A DNA stretch of 64,000 nt from Anaerosporomusa subterranea (GTDB lineage: Bacteria; Bacillota; Negativicutes; Sporomusales; Acetonemataceae): contig NZ_LSGP01000025.1 of assembly GCF_001611555.1 (NCBI RefSeq), positions 62,001 to 126,000 on the forward strand, read 5' to 3'. Each line of letters begins with the position of its first letter. The first letter of the stretch is position 1. Below, one piece after another: positions 9,234 to 18,340 of the stretch. The translations under genes and the position numbers were made by a program. The notes beneath the pieces were generated by a model. It made no database searches, was not told the DNA's origin, and saw only the letters and a list, made by a program, of their open reading frames with translations.

Positions 9234-9731
9234 TCATTTGGCATTGTATTGCTTATCGGTTACCTGCTCCAGCCATTCCACAGTTTTTCCATCAAGCACT
9301 CCTGAGAAAGCGAGATGGGTCATGGCTGTAGTTGGTGAGGCACCGTGCCAATGCTTGACACCAGGAGGACACCAGACCACATCACCTGGATGGATTTCGA
9401 CTATCGGGCCACCCCATTCCTGCGTTAAACCAACGCCGGATGTAACAACCAGGCGCTGTCCAGCCGGATGAACATGCCAGTTAGTCCGGGCACCCGGCTC
9501 GAAGGTGATGTACGCACCGGAAAATTGTGCAGAAGGGTTAGGTCTGAACAGGTAATCAACACGGACATTGCCTGTAAAATACTTTTCAGAAGCTTTTTCC
9601 GAAGGCTGCGAGCCAACGCGAGTGATTGTTTGCGAACTATTATTTGTTTCGGCGGCTATTGCCTTTCCTGAAAAAACGGTTGCTGAAACGAGCAAAGCAA
9701 GCGACAGGATTACGGCGGTTAGTCGTCCCAT
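9234..9731 (-). CDS. Exported cupin-domain protein
   Basis: This 165-residue protein has a signal peptide ending around GKAIAAE and a single cupin domain. Cupin motif 1 is visible as GARTNWHVHPAGQ and motif 2 as GDVVWCPPGVKHWHGA, giving the His set that normally binds a metal. It ends with VEWLEQVTDKQYN, nearly the same as the end of the fused CMD-cupin protein (VEWLEPVTEEDY). It lies between a CMD gene and a Cys-nucleophile hydrolase gene in one operon. Such small cupins next to CMD genes are often annotated as tellurite-resistance or quercetin-dioxygenase-like; the reaction is unknown. Confidence 0.9.
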   Translation of the reverse strand: MGRLTAVILSLALLVSATVFSGKAIAAETNNSSQTITRVGSQPSEKASEKYFTGNVRVDYLFRPNPSAQFSGAYITFEPGARTNWHVHPAGQRLVVTSGVGLTQEWGGPIVEIHPGDVVWCPPGVKHWHGASPTTAMTHLAFSGVLDGKTVEWLEQVTDKQYNAK

Positions 9732-9818
9732 TATTTTCTCTCCTTAGAATCAGAGTCCATACATGCTGCCAGTGGTTTCCCACCGGCAGCATGTATGGCA
9801 ATATACCAGGACATGCAA

Positions 9819-10976
9819 TTACAAATGTTTGCCATAGAACGCAGTCAATTTATCAATAGCCTGGTTCACATATTGCGGCATCCAATACGTCTGAATATGG
9901 GTTGCTCCTTGGAGCAGGAACAATTCCTTGTCATTTGTGCCAGTTGCTGCTGCAAAAGCTTGTTCGGTCATATAGAAAGTATCCGCGTTGCTGCCAGCCA
10001 TCATCAGCAGCGGCTGGTTGATCAGATCCATATTGTTGGCCGCATCAAACCTGAATAAATCAAGATTGCTGCTCACCGTATAGCGGAACATGGAATTTGG
10101 ATGTGCGTGCGTCTTACCATAGTACTCATAACCGTCACGATACAAAGACGGCATTTTGGCAAGCTGTTCCTCACTCAGATCCATATCCAGCATGTCCGGA
10201 GTATATTGTACTTCACCGCCGGCAACTTCCTGAGCTCTGGCCGCTGAAGCTTGCTGCAAACGCTGTTGAATAGTATCCTTCTGAGAATCCATGAAACCGT
10301 TACGGCGGACAATGCCTGAATTGAACATGCTGAGCGTTGCCACCGCTTTGAAACGCTTATCAGTTTGCGCTGCCTTCAGCGTATAGCCGCCACCGCCGCA
10401 GATCCCCAGGACTGCCAGGCGCTCTGCGTCAACTCCCGGATAAGAAGAAAGGACATCTGCCATGCCGTGAATGTCTTCCGTTCTATAGGCCGGTTTATCA
10501 ACATTGCGTGGGAACCCACCGCTTGCTCCCTGGAAAGAGGCATCTGCCGCAATGGTGATATAGCCTTTTTCGGCCATGCGCTGTGCATAAAGACCCGCTA
10601 CCTGTTCCTTGACGCCGCCATTAGGATGCGCCACAACGAGTGCCGGATATTTTTTGCTGCTTGCCTTATCATAGCCTGCCGGCGTATACACATTGGCCGA
10701 AATCTTTATGCCATTTAAATCATAAGTGATTGGATGAATATTCACCTGTCCTGGGACATTCCGGGTAATTGCTCCCTGATAAACCAGACCAAACGGATTT
10801 TTATTCGGGCTTTTGATTGTGCTTAGATCTACTTCCTGAGCGACTCTTTTTTCCATTGTCACAATGGGATGACTGCCTCGCTTCACCTCCTGTGCACTAA
10901 CTTCCTGCCCGCCATACCCGATGACCATCAGCCCCAATGCAAGTATTGCTGTACGTACCATTACTCTCGAGTTCAT
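9819..10976 (-). CDS. Exported dienelactone-hydrolase-like alpha/beta hydrolase
   Basis: The 385-residue protein has a signal peptide ending near VSAQE. The nucleophile elbow is GICGGGG, with Cys instead of Ser as in dienelactone hydrolases. VVAHPNGGVKEQVAG supplies the oxyanion region and GATHIQTYW the catalytic His; SNADTFYM likely carries the Asp. It should cleave an ester, lactone or thioester outside the cytoplasm. It is the first gene of an operon with the cupin and CMD genes and is preceded by operator copy C. A cytosolic paralogue at 16281-17321 is very similar over the whole catalytic domain. Confidence 0.9.
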   Translation of the reverse strand: MNSRVMVRTAILALGLMVIGYGGQEVSAQEVKRGSHPIVTMEKRVAQEVDLSTIKSPNKNPFGLVYQGAITRNVPGQVNIHPITYDLNGIKISANVYTPAGYDKASSKKYPALVVAHPNGGVKEQVAGLYAQRMAEKGYITIAADASFQGASGGFPRNVDKPAYRTEDIHGMADVLSSYPGVDAERLAVLGICGGGGYTLKAAQTDKRFKAVATLSMFNSGIVRRNGFMDSQKDTIQQRLQQASAARAQEVAGGEVQYTPDMLDMDLSEEQLAKMPSLYRDGYEYYGKTHAHPNSMFRYTVSSNLDLFRFDAANNMDLINQPLLMMAGSNADTFYMTEQAFAAATGTNDKELFLLQGATHIQTYWMPQYVNQAIDKLTAFYGKHL

Positions 10977-11123
10977 AAAAAACCCCTTCTTTCTTCTTTA
11001 GAATTGCCACTGCCAAAAGGCTACAGCTTTATCCTGCCAGCCCTCGGCAGCCCCCTGAGATCATTACCATTATGTAGAAAAGGACTATCCCCCTTTCCTT
11101 GTGAAACAAGCTTAGTTATCTTT

Positions 11124-11186
11124 AGTATATAGTAGGAGAAAAGGCGACTGATATCTCAATAGTATCAAATGATTGCCGAATTCTCT
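11124..11186 (-). promoter_or_regulatory. Operator-promoter motif, copy C (exported hydrolase operon)
   Basis: Minus-strand order: AATTCGGCAATCATTTGATA, then TATTGAGATATCAG, then a -10 box TATACT about 25 bases on. It is the most diverged copy but keeps GGCAAT-ATTTG and GAGATAT at the same distance. It lies about 150 bases upstream of the hydrolase at 10976. Confidence 0.6.
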
Positions 11187-11245
11187 CACAAGTATCAATC
11201 TACAGTGAATATCCGCGCTGCCCACACTCTCGATTGATCAATAGC

Positions 11246-12367
11246 TCAATTCCTTCCTTCCCACCAGGGAGAAAAGACTTGTTGCTCATTTGCAAGCTCT
11301 ACCGGCTCTCCGAGCATTGGCGTAAGAAGCCTATAGTTCTTATTCTGACTAGCAGCGGTGATTCGTTGAAACGGTTCATCCCAGGGATGATTAGCAATGG
11401 CGAACTTTCCTACATGCGCCGGCAACAAAGCCTTAGCCTTCAGGTCTTCGGCCGCCTGTACCGCTTCTTCCGGTGTCATGTGTACATACGGCCAATCTTT
11501 GTCGTACTGGCCGTTATCCAAAATAACGAGATCAAATCCGTTTAGACTTTCGCCAATTTGCTTAAAATGCGGCCCATAGCCACTGTCGCCACTGAAAAAG
11601 ATCCGGCGCTCGGGGGTTACCAAGGCAAAGCTTGCCCACAACGTCTTATTTCTGGTTAGCATACGCCCGGAAAAATGGCGGGCCGGCAGCACGTGAACAG
11701 TAAAATCAGTTTCCAGCTCCACTGCGGTAAACCAGTCAGCTTCATGGATGTGGCTTGTCGCAAAGCCCCATTGTTCTAAATATGAGCCTACACCTAAACC
11801 GCAGATCACCTGTTTAATTTTAGGCTTCAAGGCACTGATCGTGGGATAATCCAGATGGTCCCAATGATCGTGGGTAATCAGCAAATAATCGAGTTCCGGC
11901 ATATCTTCCGCCGTGTACGGATTGGTCCCCTTAAAAGCCTTATTGACGAAAGAAACAGGGGCGGCATAAGAGCTAAATACCGGGTCAATCAGAATCCGTT
12001 TTCCACCAAGCTGTAGATAGTACGAAGAATGTCCCAGCCAAATCACGATATCCTTATTCCTATCCAAGGACATCAGATCGGTCTTTACGGCAGGAATAGG
12101 CTCTGTCGGCGCCAGTCGTTCTTTGGGAATGAAAAGATACTCCAACCATAATGAAACAGAACTGCTTCCCGCAGCGCGTGGGGGAATGGGAACTAAATTC
12201 TGAAATTGCCCGTCAGCATAATGCGGTGAACTCTTAATCCGTTCAAGGCGTGCACCTTCTGGCAGAGCCCCAAATTTAGGATGCTGTAGATAAAGGACTA
12301 TCCCGAGAGCTATGATAGCAAGGATTAGTAAGGAGGCTAACAGCATTTTTCTGAGCCGCCCTTTCAT
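11246..12367 (-). CDS. Membrane-anchored MBL-fold hydrolase (NAPE-PLD/UlaG-like)
   Basis: The 373-residue protein starts with basic residues and a single hydrophobic segment (about 10-27), so it is anchored or exported. The metallo-beta-lactamase motif THDHWDHLD near residues 165-173 supplies zinc ligands; LPARHFSGR, FFSGDSGYG and LPAHVGKF give the remaining His/Asp ligands. The region WLGHSSYYLQLGGKRILIDP is typical of the NAPE-PLD-like group that hydrolyses phosphodiesters or lactones. It lies directly downstream of the exported Ser hydrolase and probably shares operator copy D. Substrate unknown. Confidence 0.88.
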   Translation of the reverse strand: MKGRLRKMLLASLLILAIIALGIVLYLQHPKFGALPEGARLERIKSSPHYADGQFQNLVPIPPRAAGSSSVSLWLEYLFIPKERLAPTEPIPAVKTDLMSLDRNKDIVIWLGHSSYYLQLGGKRILIDPVFSSYAAPVSFVNKAFKGTNPYTAEDMPELDYLLITHDHWDHLDYPTISALKPKIKQVICGLGVGSYLEQWGFATSHIHEADWFTAVELETDFTVHVLPARHFSGRMLTRNKTLWASFALVTPERRIFFSGDSGYGPHFKQIGESLNGFDLVILDNGQYDKDWPYVHMTPEEAVQAAEDLKAKALLPAHVGKFAIANHPWDEPFQRITAASQNKNYRLLTPMLGEPVELANEQQVFSPWWEGRN

Positions 12368-12608
12368 GCCATTCCCCTAAAAGCTAATTCTGGATTAGGC
12401 ATTGCAATTGCTAACTTGAAATGAAACCACTCGAAGTTTCGATATTGCCCCATATAATCATCTCCTCTTGAGTAGCAAATTCTTGGAATATTTTAATGAG
12501 CATAGTTTCTCTATTAAAGTTGCTGTAAGCAGTGCGAATTACACTGCCTACAGTTGGCCACAGACACTGGTTCATTGTCTGCCTTTAAACAAAGCCTTGC
12601 ATTTCGCT

Positions 12609-13676
12609 TTATTTGGCTAGGCCCTTATCCTTCATCCATTTTTCCATCAAATTTGCAATCTGGACATTATTCAGATCTGCAAACAGAAAATGTGTGTTAC
12701 CATAAACTCCGATTTCTGGCAGATGAACGATGGTCGCATCGCCGCCATAGCGGTTGATGACTGCCGCCCATTTCCGCGCAAGGTTCAGGCGCACACGCCA
12801 GTTATCCTGTCCCCAGTTATCCGTAGGTTCGGAGGGGATATTATCCCCGTAATAGACGACGATAGGAATCTTAGTGAGTTTCAGGAAGTCTTTCATCGGA
12901 ATAGCCTCACCTTTTGCCGGGAACGGACTGCTTGTCGCCTCTACCTCTGGCACCTCACCCTCTGGAAAAGGGAACGCGCCCGGCTCCATTGCAACAATGC
13001 CGCGTACCTTGTCTGTCCTGATTGCCGTATACCAGCCTGGACCGCCGCCCTGCGAATGCGTCACGAGAACACCGTCGCCGGATTTTTCAAATACCGCAGC
13101 CATAGCATCCGCAATGACCTCATTATTAAACGCGCCGGTATTCGGCGTCATCTGACGGAAAAACTGGTCTAACGATTCCTTATCTCTTGGCACCTGCGCA
13201 TTCTCGTAGTAGTCGGGCCATTGACCAATGCGGAAGGTATTGTACCAAAGCTGGTCATCCGGTGTCGCAGAAATCTTCTCTGGTACGGTGGAGCGTCCGG
13301 CTTTGCCGCGGCGCGGCTGGTCAACTAGATAGGTACTGTAACCGCGTTCCAAAAAGATATTCTGGAAACCGTCGCGCCCATCCGGTGTTGTCTCCCAGGT
13401 CTTTGCCGACTGCCCGGCGCCATGCAGGAACACCAGCCCGTATTTATGCGCCTTGACCGGCTTTTGGTAGAACACATAGGCATGGTCACCATGCAGTGTC
13501 TCACCATCAAGATTCGCCGGCTTTGTTCCATCGTATTCTCCCGGTGCACTCACCACCGTGCCGCCAGCCAGAAAGCTCCCTTGATCCTTAATCGTGACAG
13601 GCTTACTCATGGCCGAAGCTGAGCCAACCGTCATACTCATCGCCAAAAGTGCGGCCAACATGCTTTTCTTTACCAT
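12609..13676 (-). CDS. Exported alpha/beta hydrolase, Ser nucleophile
   Basis: The 355-residue protein has a signal peptide ending near GSASA. The nucleophile elbow is THSQGGGPGW near residues 205-214. LVFLHGAGQSAKTW gives the oxyanion loop, YYGDNIP the likely acid region, and GNTHFLFADLNN the catalytic His. YLVDQPRRGKAGRST is a strongly conserved family stretch. It probably hydrolyses an ester outside the membrane. It is preceded by operator copy D and has a close cytosolic paralogue at 18341-19351. The ATG has AGGAGGTATTTT upstream. Confidence 0.9.
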   Translation of the reverse strand: MVKKSMLAALLAMSMTVGSASAMSKPVTIKDQGSFLAGGTVVSAPGEYDGTKPANLDGETLHGDHAYVFYQKPVKAHKYGLVFLHGAGQSAKTWETTPDGRDGFQNIFLERGYSTYLVDQPRRGKAGRSTVPEKISATPDDQLWYNTFRIGQWPDYYENAQVPRDKESLDQFFRQMTPNTGAFNNEVIADAMAAVFEKSGDGVLVTHSQGGGPGWYTAIRTDKVRGIVAMEPGAFPFPEGEVPEVEATSSPFPAKGEAIPMKDFLKLTKIPIVVYYGDNIPSEPTDNWGQDNWRVRLNLARKWAAVINRYGGDATIVHLPEIGVYGNTHFLFADLNNVQIANLMEKWMKDKGLAK

Positions 13677-13811
13677 AAAATACCTCCTTCTGTGTTTATC
13701 ACATTTGTATTCTTTCTAATCAATATAATCCTCAATGTTCTAGCCCTCCTTGTACAATTATTTATCCCAATACGATACTGGAGATAACCGGTACAAGTAA
13801 AATGTATCACC

Positions 13812-13876
13812 TTTATTATGCTATAAAATAAAGAAAACCGTTATCTCATTCCTATTAAATAATTGCCTAATCCTAT
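13812..13876 (-). promoter_or_regulatory. Operator-promoter motif, copy D (exported Ser hydrolase)
   Basis: Minus-strand order: ATAGGATTAGGCAATTATTT, AATGAGATAACGG, then 24 bases after GATA the -10 box GCATAATAAAGG. It faces the hydrolase at 13676, with about 135 bases of leader between. Confidence 0.7.
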
Positions 13877-13920
13877 CATATCCCCTTGTTTCATCTGTAT
13901 AAATCAAGGAGGGATAGGTC

Positions 13921-14048
13921 ATGAAAAAATTCTAGTGTTGTCCCTTGCATTAATACTGGGTCTCTCCCTAACAGCCTGCACTGGCAATAACTGCGGCGAC
14001 AGACAAGAAACGTCTCCAGCCAGAATAATAAAAAGGCAGCTGAGCTAA
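13921..14048 (+). pseudogene. Frameshifted lipoprotein leader remnant
   Basis: An AGGAGGGATAGGTC ribosome site leads to ATGAAAAAATTCTAG, which stops after four codons. One base more in the A-run would read MKKILVLSLALILGLSLTAC, a lipoprotein signal, but the frame then ends shortly after at 14048. Only the export signal of a lost lipoprotein is left. What followed cannot be told; an exported flavodoxin or hydrolase like others here is possible. Confidence 0.6.
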
Positions 14049-14064
14049 AGCCCAGCTGCCTTCG
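14031..14064 (-). terminator. Terminator of the DUF362 gene
   Basis: On the minus strand AAGGCAGCTG pairs with CAGCTGCCTT and is followed by TTTT. It lies about 40 bases beyond the stop of the gene at 14101 and overlaps the end of the lipoprotein remnant. Confidence 0.8.
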
Positions 14065-14100
14065 CGGGTAATTCAAAGAATTTAACCCTACTACAATACA

Positions 14101-15198
14101 TCAAATTTCTATCAAGTTATATTCCCGACTGCCCATTCCTAAAATCTCCATGTATTCAAGCTGGTGCAAACCAAGGCGGGATTCCATGCGCTCAACAATA
14201 TCACGGCGTTGGTCGGCAGGCATCTGATAGATAAGGTCTACACACGCCTGGTCAGCTGCCAGAATATCTGTCGAACCAATAATACCGATGTCATCACAAG
14301 TTGGTTTTGCGGCGCTAACCCCAGCGCAGTCGCAGTCAACAGAAATATTCTTCAAAACATTCATATACGTGATATGACCTTTAAAGTGATCAGTAGTGGC
14401 CTTTCCGGATTCCACCATCCGCTCCAAGAATCCTTTTCCGAGTGACCAGCCTTCCCCGTGAATCATTCGTTTGCCTTCCCTGGAGGCCATACCAATGCCG
14501 ATATTCTTTAAAGAACCGCCGAAACCACCCATTGCATGTCCTTTAAAATGTGTGTAGACAAACAAGGAATCATACTTGCGTACATTTTTCCCTATCGCGA
14601 TTTCCTGCAAATGAACTCCTGGCTCAAATGGAAATGTTCCGCCAAAATTATCGATTTGTTTATCGAGAAATTCTTTCACACCTGTCGACAGCATAACATC
14701 CCCGCCCTCATCCAGGATATCGACAGGACAAAAGTCAAAGCCATTGCTCTTAATCGTTTCGCGGTGCGTCTTTGTTTCCCGGCGCGGACTTTTATACATC
14801 ACGTTGCATTCGACGATTGCACTATGTGGAATCTTTCTTTGCAGACTTTTAATATATTCAATCGGCAGCAGATTCGGCCCGTGCGGCTCACCGGTATGTA
14901 GTTTAATTCCTACTCTGCCGGTAATTCCCTGGTTAATCTTTTCATAAATCTTTTGTACGCCTTCCGGGCTCAAGTCCCGCGTAAAATATACAACAGGCTT
15001 GCCTGGATCATACGACGAAACAGCGTGTGATCCAGTCCAAGTCACTTGCTTCTGCCCTTTTTCCTGCGCATGTGCAATGACCTGGCTAAACGACGGAATT
15101 GCAGCCAGTGCAGCCACTGTACCACCGGCAAATTTTAGAAAATTACGCCTGGTAAAATCCTTTGTGCTTTTCTCTTGCTGATCATGCGTTGTTTTCAC
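14101..15198 (-). CDS. DUF362 protein with Tat signal
   Basis: The 365-residue protein begins with a twin-arginine signal, FTRRNFLKFAGGTVAALAA (about residues 16-34), ending near AHAQE, so it is folded with a cofactor before export. The body matches DUF362: VGIKLHTGEPHGPNLLP, GFDFCPVDILDEGGDVMLST, THFKGHAMGGFGGSLKNIGI and DCDCAGVSAAKPTCDDIGIIGSTD. The classical C-terminal two-cluster ferredoxin domain of many DUF362 proteins is absent, but the Cys-rich DCDCAG segment could bind metal. Function unknown. It has its own terminator and lies between the two hydrolase modules. Confidence 0.85.
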   Translation of the reverse strand: MKTTHDQQEKSTKDFTRRNFLKFAGGTVAALAAIPSFSQVIAHAQEKGQKQVTWTGSHAVSSYDPGKPVVYFTRDLSPEGVQKIYEKINQGITGRVGIKLHTGEPHGPNLLPIEYIKSLQRKIPHSAIVECNVMYKSPRRETKTHRETIKSNGFDFCPVDILDEGGDVMLSTGVKEFLDKQIDNFGGTFPFEPGVHLQEIAIGKNVRKYDSLFVYTHFKGHAMGGFGGSLKNIGIGMASREGKRMIHGEGWSLGKGFLERMVESGKATTDHFKGHITYMNVLKNISVDCDCAGVSAAKPTCDDIGIIGSTDILAADQACVDLIYQMPADQRRDIVERMESRLGLHQLEYMEILGMGSREYNLIEI

Positions 15199-15407
15199 TT
15201 TTTCCGCTCCTCTTCCCTATATTCGCACCCAGAACTTACATAAACCAAAGCTTAAGAATAGTACTACGTTAAAATACGGACTTAATTGCTAAAATCAATT
15301 CTATCTCGCATATTTCTCTCACTTATAAAGAAGTCTAGCATTTGGAGTTAACACCAAGTCAAGCATTTTAGAGGAATATGGGTAAAATTCACTCCTTGAT
15401 ATATCAG

Positions 15408-15449
15408 AAGGTCCTGTACTGCAAGCGGTTCTTGACTACACAGGACCTT
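15408..15449 (-). terminator. Hairpin in the gap 15199-15566
   Basis: AAGGTCCTGT and ACAGGACCTT form a 10-base stem with TTTT on the plus strand. The rest of this 370-base gap is AT-rich leader of the DUF362 gene and shows no further gene. The strand served by this hairpin is uncertain, because no plus-strand gene precedes it. Confidence 0.45.
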
Positions 15450-15566
15450 TTATTAAGAAAACATACTTTCTTTTTTGGTAAAGTTCTTGCCTTCCACCGA
15501 TAGTCGATTCTCTCTTACCCATTCCCAGCTCTCTTCCCAGACATAGCGGTTGGCATCTTTTAACGA

Positions 15567-16016
15567 TTAAAGTTTTTCTGATAAAATTTTGGCTTCGCTT
15601 CTGTTCGTTGCCATTCCCATATATGTCATACCGTAAAGTGATGCAAAACGCTTCATGGTATATTCACCTGCTTCCAGCATCCACTTCTCCGGTGCCGCAC
15701 CTTGGAACAGGAAGAACAGCTTCCTCTCACTAAGTTCTCCCTGCCTCACTGGGCCATAGAATCGATCCAGCAATGTACGAACCGCGCCGCTCAAATTGTG
15801 CCAGTAAAGTGGCGAACCGATCACGATCATCTCAGCTTCTTTCATCTTTGTCAACACTTCACCGAACTGATCTCCGGGCAGTTCCTGTCCAAAGGTATTG
15901 ATTCTGTAATCCGCGAGGTTCAACGTCTCATATTCTTTGGCCTTCAGAAGCTCTTCAGCCAGTGCTGCCGTATTGCCGTTCTTCTCCGGACTTCCGTTGA
16001 TAAATAAAATTCCCAT
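15567..16016 (-). CDS. Flavodoxin-fold NAD(P)H-dependent FMN reductase
   Basis: The 149 residues start with MGILFINGSPEKNGNTAALA, the FMN phosphate loop of the FMN-reductase/flavodoxin superfamily. IVIGSPLYWHNLSGAVRTLL is the second FMN-contact loop. The protein is short, without signal peptide or cysteine cluster, and ends just after LYGMTYMGMATNRSEAK. It should be a cytosolic flavoprotein reductase. AGGAGGAAAAGAGC precedes the ATG. It lies downstream of hydrolase module 2 on the same strand, with a decayed lipoprotein leader between them. Confidence 0.85.
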   Translation of the reverse strand: MGILFINGSPEKNGNTAALAEELLKAKEYETLNLADYRINTFGQELPGDQFGEVLTKMKEAEMIVIGSPLYWHNLSGAVRTLLDRFYGPVRQGELSERKLFFLFQGAAPEKWMLEAGEYTMKRFASLYGMTYMGMATNRSEAKILSEKL

Positions 16017-16125
16017 GCTCTTTTCCTCCTACACGCATTCCTTAATATATCAAAGATTTCAACCCGATCCAGCTTCCTTGCTCATCCCGCTGTCAGATTG
16101 CAGGTATTTGCGATTTTCCTTTATT

Positions 16126-16255
16126 TCAAATGCAGACTGTCCAGCCACTCGGCTTCGTCGCTGTCTCCGTGCTGCCATCAGAGTTTGAGCCGCAACCGAC
16201 AAGAAGTACCGATGATAGCAGGGAAAACAGTAGCGAAACCAATGAATCTTTTCAT
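16126..16255 (-). pseudogene. Frameshifted lipoprotein leader remnant
   Basis: The ATG at 16255 begins MKRFIGFATVF; after a frame change the continuation reads SLLSSVLLVG, then CGSNSDGSTETATKPSGW and a stop at 16126. Together this is a complete lipoprotein signal with lipobox LVGC and a short Ser/Thr linker, broken by a frameshift and lacking any mature domain. It resembles the leader of the exported flavodoxin at 6181 in design and may be the ghost of a similar gene. Confidence 0.6.
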
Positions 16256-16280
16256 AATAGCCTCATGGCATATCAGATAA

Positions 16281-17321
16281 TCAGAGTTTCTTACCGAGAA
16301 ACTCCACCAGCTTGCCGACTGCCTGCTCCACATATTCCGGCTTCCAGTAGGTTTCGATGTGGGTTGCACCTGGAATCAGGAACAACTCCTTGTCATTCGT
16401 TCCGGTCGCTGCGGCAAATACCTTCTCTGTCATATAGAATGTATCTGCGACGGTTCCGGCCATCATTAGCAATGGCTGATTGATCAAATCCGCATTGTCC
16501 GAAGCATCGAAGCTCATCAGATCAAGAAAGCTGCTTACTGTATAACGGAAGGTAGACTGCGGATGGCGGTGGGTTTTTGCATAGTAATAATAGCCGTCAC
16601 GATAGAGCCCGGCTGGCAGAGTCTTTGCCTGCTCCTCCGGCATATCACACATATCAGGTGTATAGAGCACCTCGCCACCCTCGACTTCCTGCTGACGCGC
16701 TTTGGAAGCATTCAGAAGTCTCTCCTGAATAGTGGCCGTCTGGCTATCGAGAAATCCGTTTCTTCTAACCACACCGGAATTAAACATGGATAGAGTCGCA
16801 ACAGCTTTAAATCTCTTGTCCGTCTGTACCGCCTTGATCGTATAGCCGCCTCCGCCGCAGATGCCGAGGATGCCAATCCGTTCACGGTCAACGCCGGGAT
16901 ACTGTGCAATGATGTCAGCTGCACGATGAATATCCTCGATACGATGGGCAGGTTTATCCGTATTGCGCGGCATTCCCTCGCTGCCACCCTGATAGGCCGC
17001 ATCCATTGCCATGGTAATATAGCCATGCTTCGCCAGTTGCTGCGCATAGTTTCCTGCGACCTGTTCCTTCACTCCGCCATTCGGATGTGCGACCACAACG
17101 GCTGGATACGTCTTGCTGTCATTTTCCCGATAGCCTGCCGGAGTGTAGACATTGGCCGCAATTCGTAGTCCGTTAAGGTCATAGGCGATTGGGTGTATAT
17201 TTACCTCACCTTCTTTAGTTTCTGTGATTGCTCCCTGATAAACCAGTCCAAACAGGTTATCATTGTGGGTGTTCTCCGCTTTGATTTCCTCTATTGTCTT
17301 CACTGTAAATGCTTTGCTCAT
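16281..17321 (-). CDS. Cytosolic dienelactone-hydrolase-like alpha/beta hydrolase
   Basis: The ATG at 17321 has GGAGG eight bases upstream. The 346-residue protein lacks a signal peptide but otherwise matches the exported enzyme at 9819-10976: same Cys elbow GICGGGG, same VVAHPNGGVKEQVAGNYAQQ segment, and GATHIETYW for the catalytic His. It should act on an ester or lactone inside the cell. It is the last gene of the operon that starts at 20505, 21 bases after the fused CMD-cupin gene. The paired exported and cytosolic forms suggest that the substrate or product is handled on both sides of the membrane. Confidence 0.9.
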   Translation of the reverse strand: MSKAFTVKTIEEIKAENTHNDNLFGLVYQGAITETKEGEVNIHPIAYDLNGLRIAANVYTPAGYRENDSKTYPAVVVAHPNGGVKEQVAGNYAQQLAKHGYITMAMDAAYQGGSEGMPRNTDKPAHRIEDIHRAADIIAQYPGVDRERIGILGICGGGGYTIKAVQTDKRFKAVATLSMFNSGVVRRNGFLDSQTATIQERLLNASKARQQEVEGGEVLYTPDMCDMPEEQAKTLPAGLYRDGYYYYAKTHRHPQSTFRYTVSSFLDLMSFDASDNADLINQPLLMMAGTVADTFYMTEKVFAAATGTNDKELFLIPGATHIETYWKPEYVEQAVGKLVEFLGKKL

Positions 17322-17342
17322 TGTAATATCCTCCATTTTTGA

Positions 17343-18311
17343 TTAATTAATTTTTTTGTAATCTTCCTCTGTGACGGGCTCCAGCCATTCAACTGACGCT
17401 CCTTCTGCAGGTACGGAAAGTGCAACATGAACAAATCGGCTGTCCTTTGCCGCTCCGTGCCAATGCTTTACCTCAGCTGGGATATTGACAACATCACCCC
17501 GTGCAAGCTTCTGCGGTGCTTCTCCCTCTGCCTGATACCAGCCGTTTCCCTCCGTGCAGAGAAGAATCTGTCCGCCCTTATGATGGATATGCCAGTTATT
17601 TCGGCATCCCGGTTCAAAGGTGATATTGGTCACCCGCATCGGGTCGGTAACCAATGCGTTTGCGAAACTCTGGCCGCTGAAATATGCTGCATTTCCGGTA
17701 TTCTCCGCGCCGAGACCGAAGAGCGGTCTTCTTAACACCTTCTCGTCGATCAGCTTTCTCCATGCGACCGTTTCTTCCTCGGTAAAACCCTGCGATTGGC
17801 AGATACCGGTATGCGTTCGCAACTGAGCCTCCGCTCCGGGAAGCGTTGCGATCACGCTGATCGTCACAAGCTCTCTTTCTTCCCGTGTCAGAATTCCTCT
17901 GGAAAAGAGATCACAGAAGAGATGTTCTTTCAGGAAATCATCGATCCCCGGTGCAAAGAGTGCATAAGCAGCTGTCGGACGAACCCCGGTCAATTCTTCT
18001 CTGGCCTGTTTCCCGTATAAATTCTTATCCGTTCCCTCCGGCAAAATATCTGCCGCAGCGCCCTCGGTATCTTTGATGCCATTTTCCTCGCGTTCTTTCA
18101 AGACCGCCATTAGTGCTCCGATGCCATTCAGTGCCCTTGGAAATCCACAGTAGGCATAGCAATGCATCAGAATCTCACGAAGTTCACTGATCGTGAATCC
18201 ATCATCCAATGCGTCGATCAGTTCTTTTTTTAATGAACTCATATCGCCAACCGCCGCATAGGCAGCGCTTAGAGCGATGTGTGTTTTTCTTTTCGATAAA
18301 ATCTGCTCCAT
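17343..18311 (-). CDS. Fused CMD-CMD-cupin protein
   Basis: The ATG at 18311 is preceded by AAAGGAATTGGG; the open frame to 18368 overlaps the upstream hydrolase and is not needed. The 322 residues contain two CMD repeats (about 8-75 and 120-185; YAYCGFPRALNGI, LPGAEAQLRTHTGICQSQGF) followed by a cupin (about 215-322; GCRNNWHIHHKGGQ and VKHWHGAA). In module 1 the same parts are two separate, exported proteins (8411-9139 and 9234-9731). The fusion shows that CMD and cupin act together, perhaps on consecutive steps. No signal peptide. Reaction unknown. Confidence 0.9.
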   Translation of the reverse strand: MEQILSKRKTHIALSAAYAAVGDMSSLKKELIDALDDGFTISELREILMHCYAYCGFPRALNGIGALMAVLKEREENGIKDTEGAAADILPEGTDKNLYGKQAREELTGVRPTAAYALFAPGIDDFLKEHLFCDLFSRGILTREERELVTISVIATLPGAEAQLRTHTGICQSQGFTEEETVAWRKLIDEKVLRRPLFGLGAENTGNAAYFSGQSFANALVTDPMRVTNITFEPGCRNNWHIHHKGGQILLCTEGNGWYQAEGEAPQKLARGDVVNIPAEVKHWHGAAKDSRFVHVALSVPAEGASVEWLEPVTEEDYKKIN

Positions 18312-18340
18312 ATTTGTCCCAATTCCTTTCGCCAAGACAA

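Noticed and set aside
12390-12428. GGATTAGGCA on the plus strand as a seventh operator copy
   Set aside because: Only the first ten bases match; the second half and the -10 box are missing, and no plus-strand gene follows.
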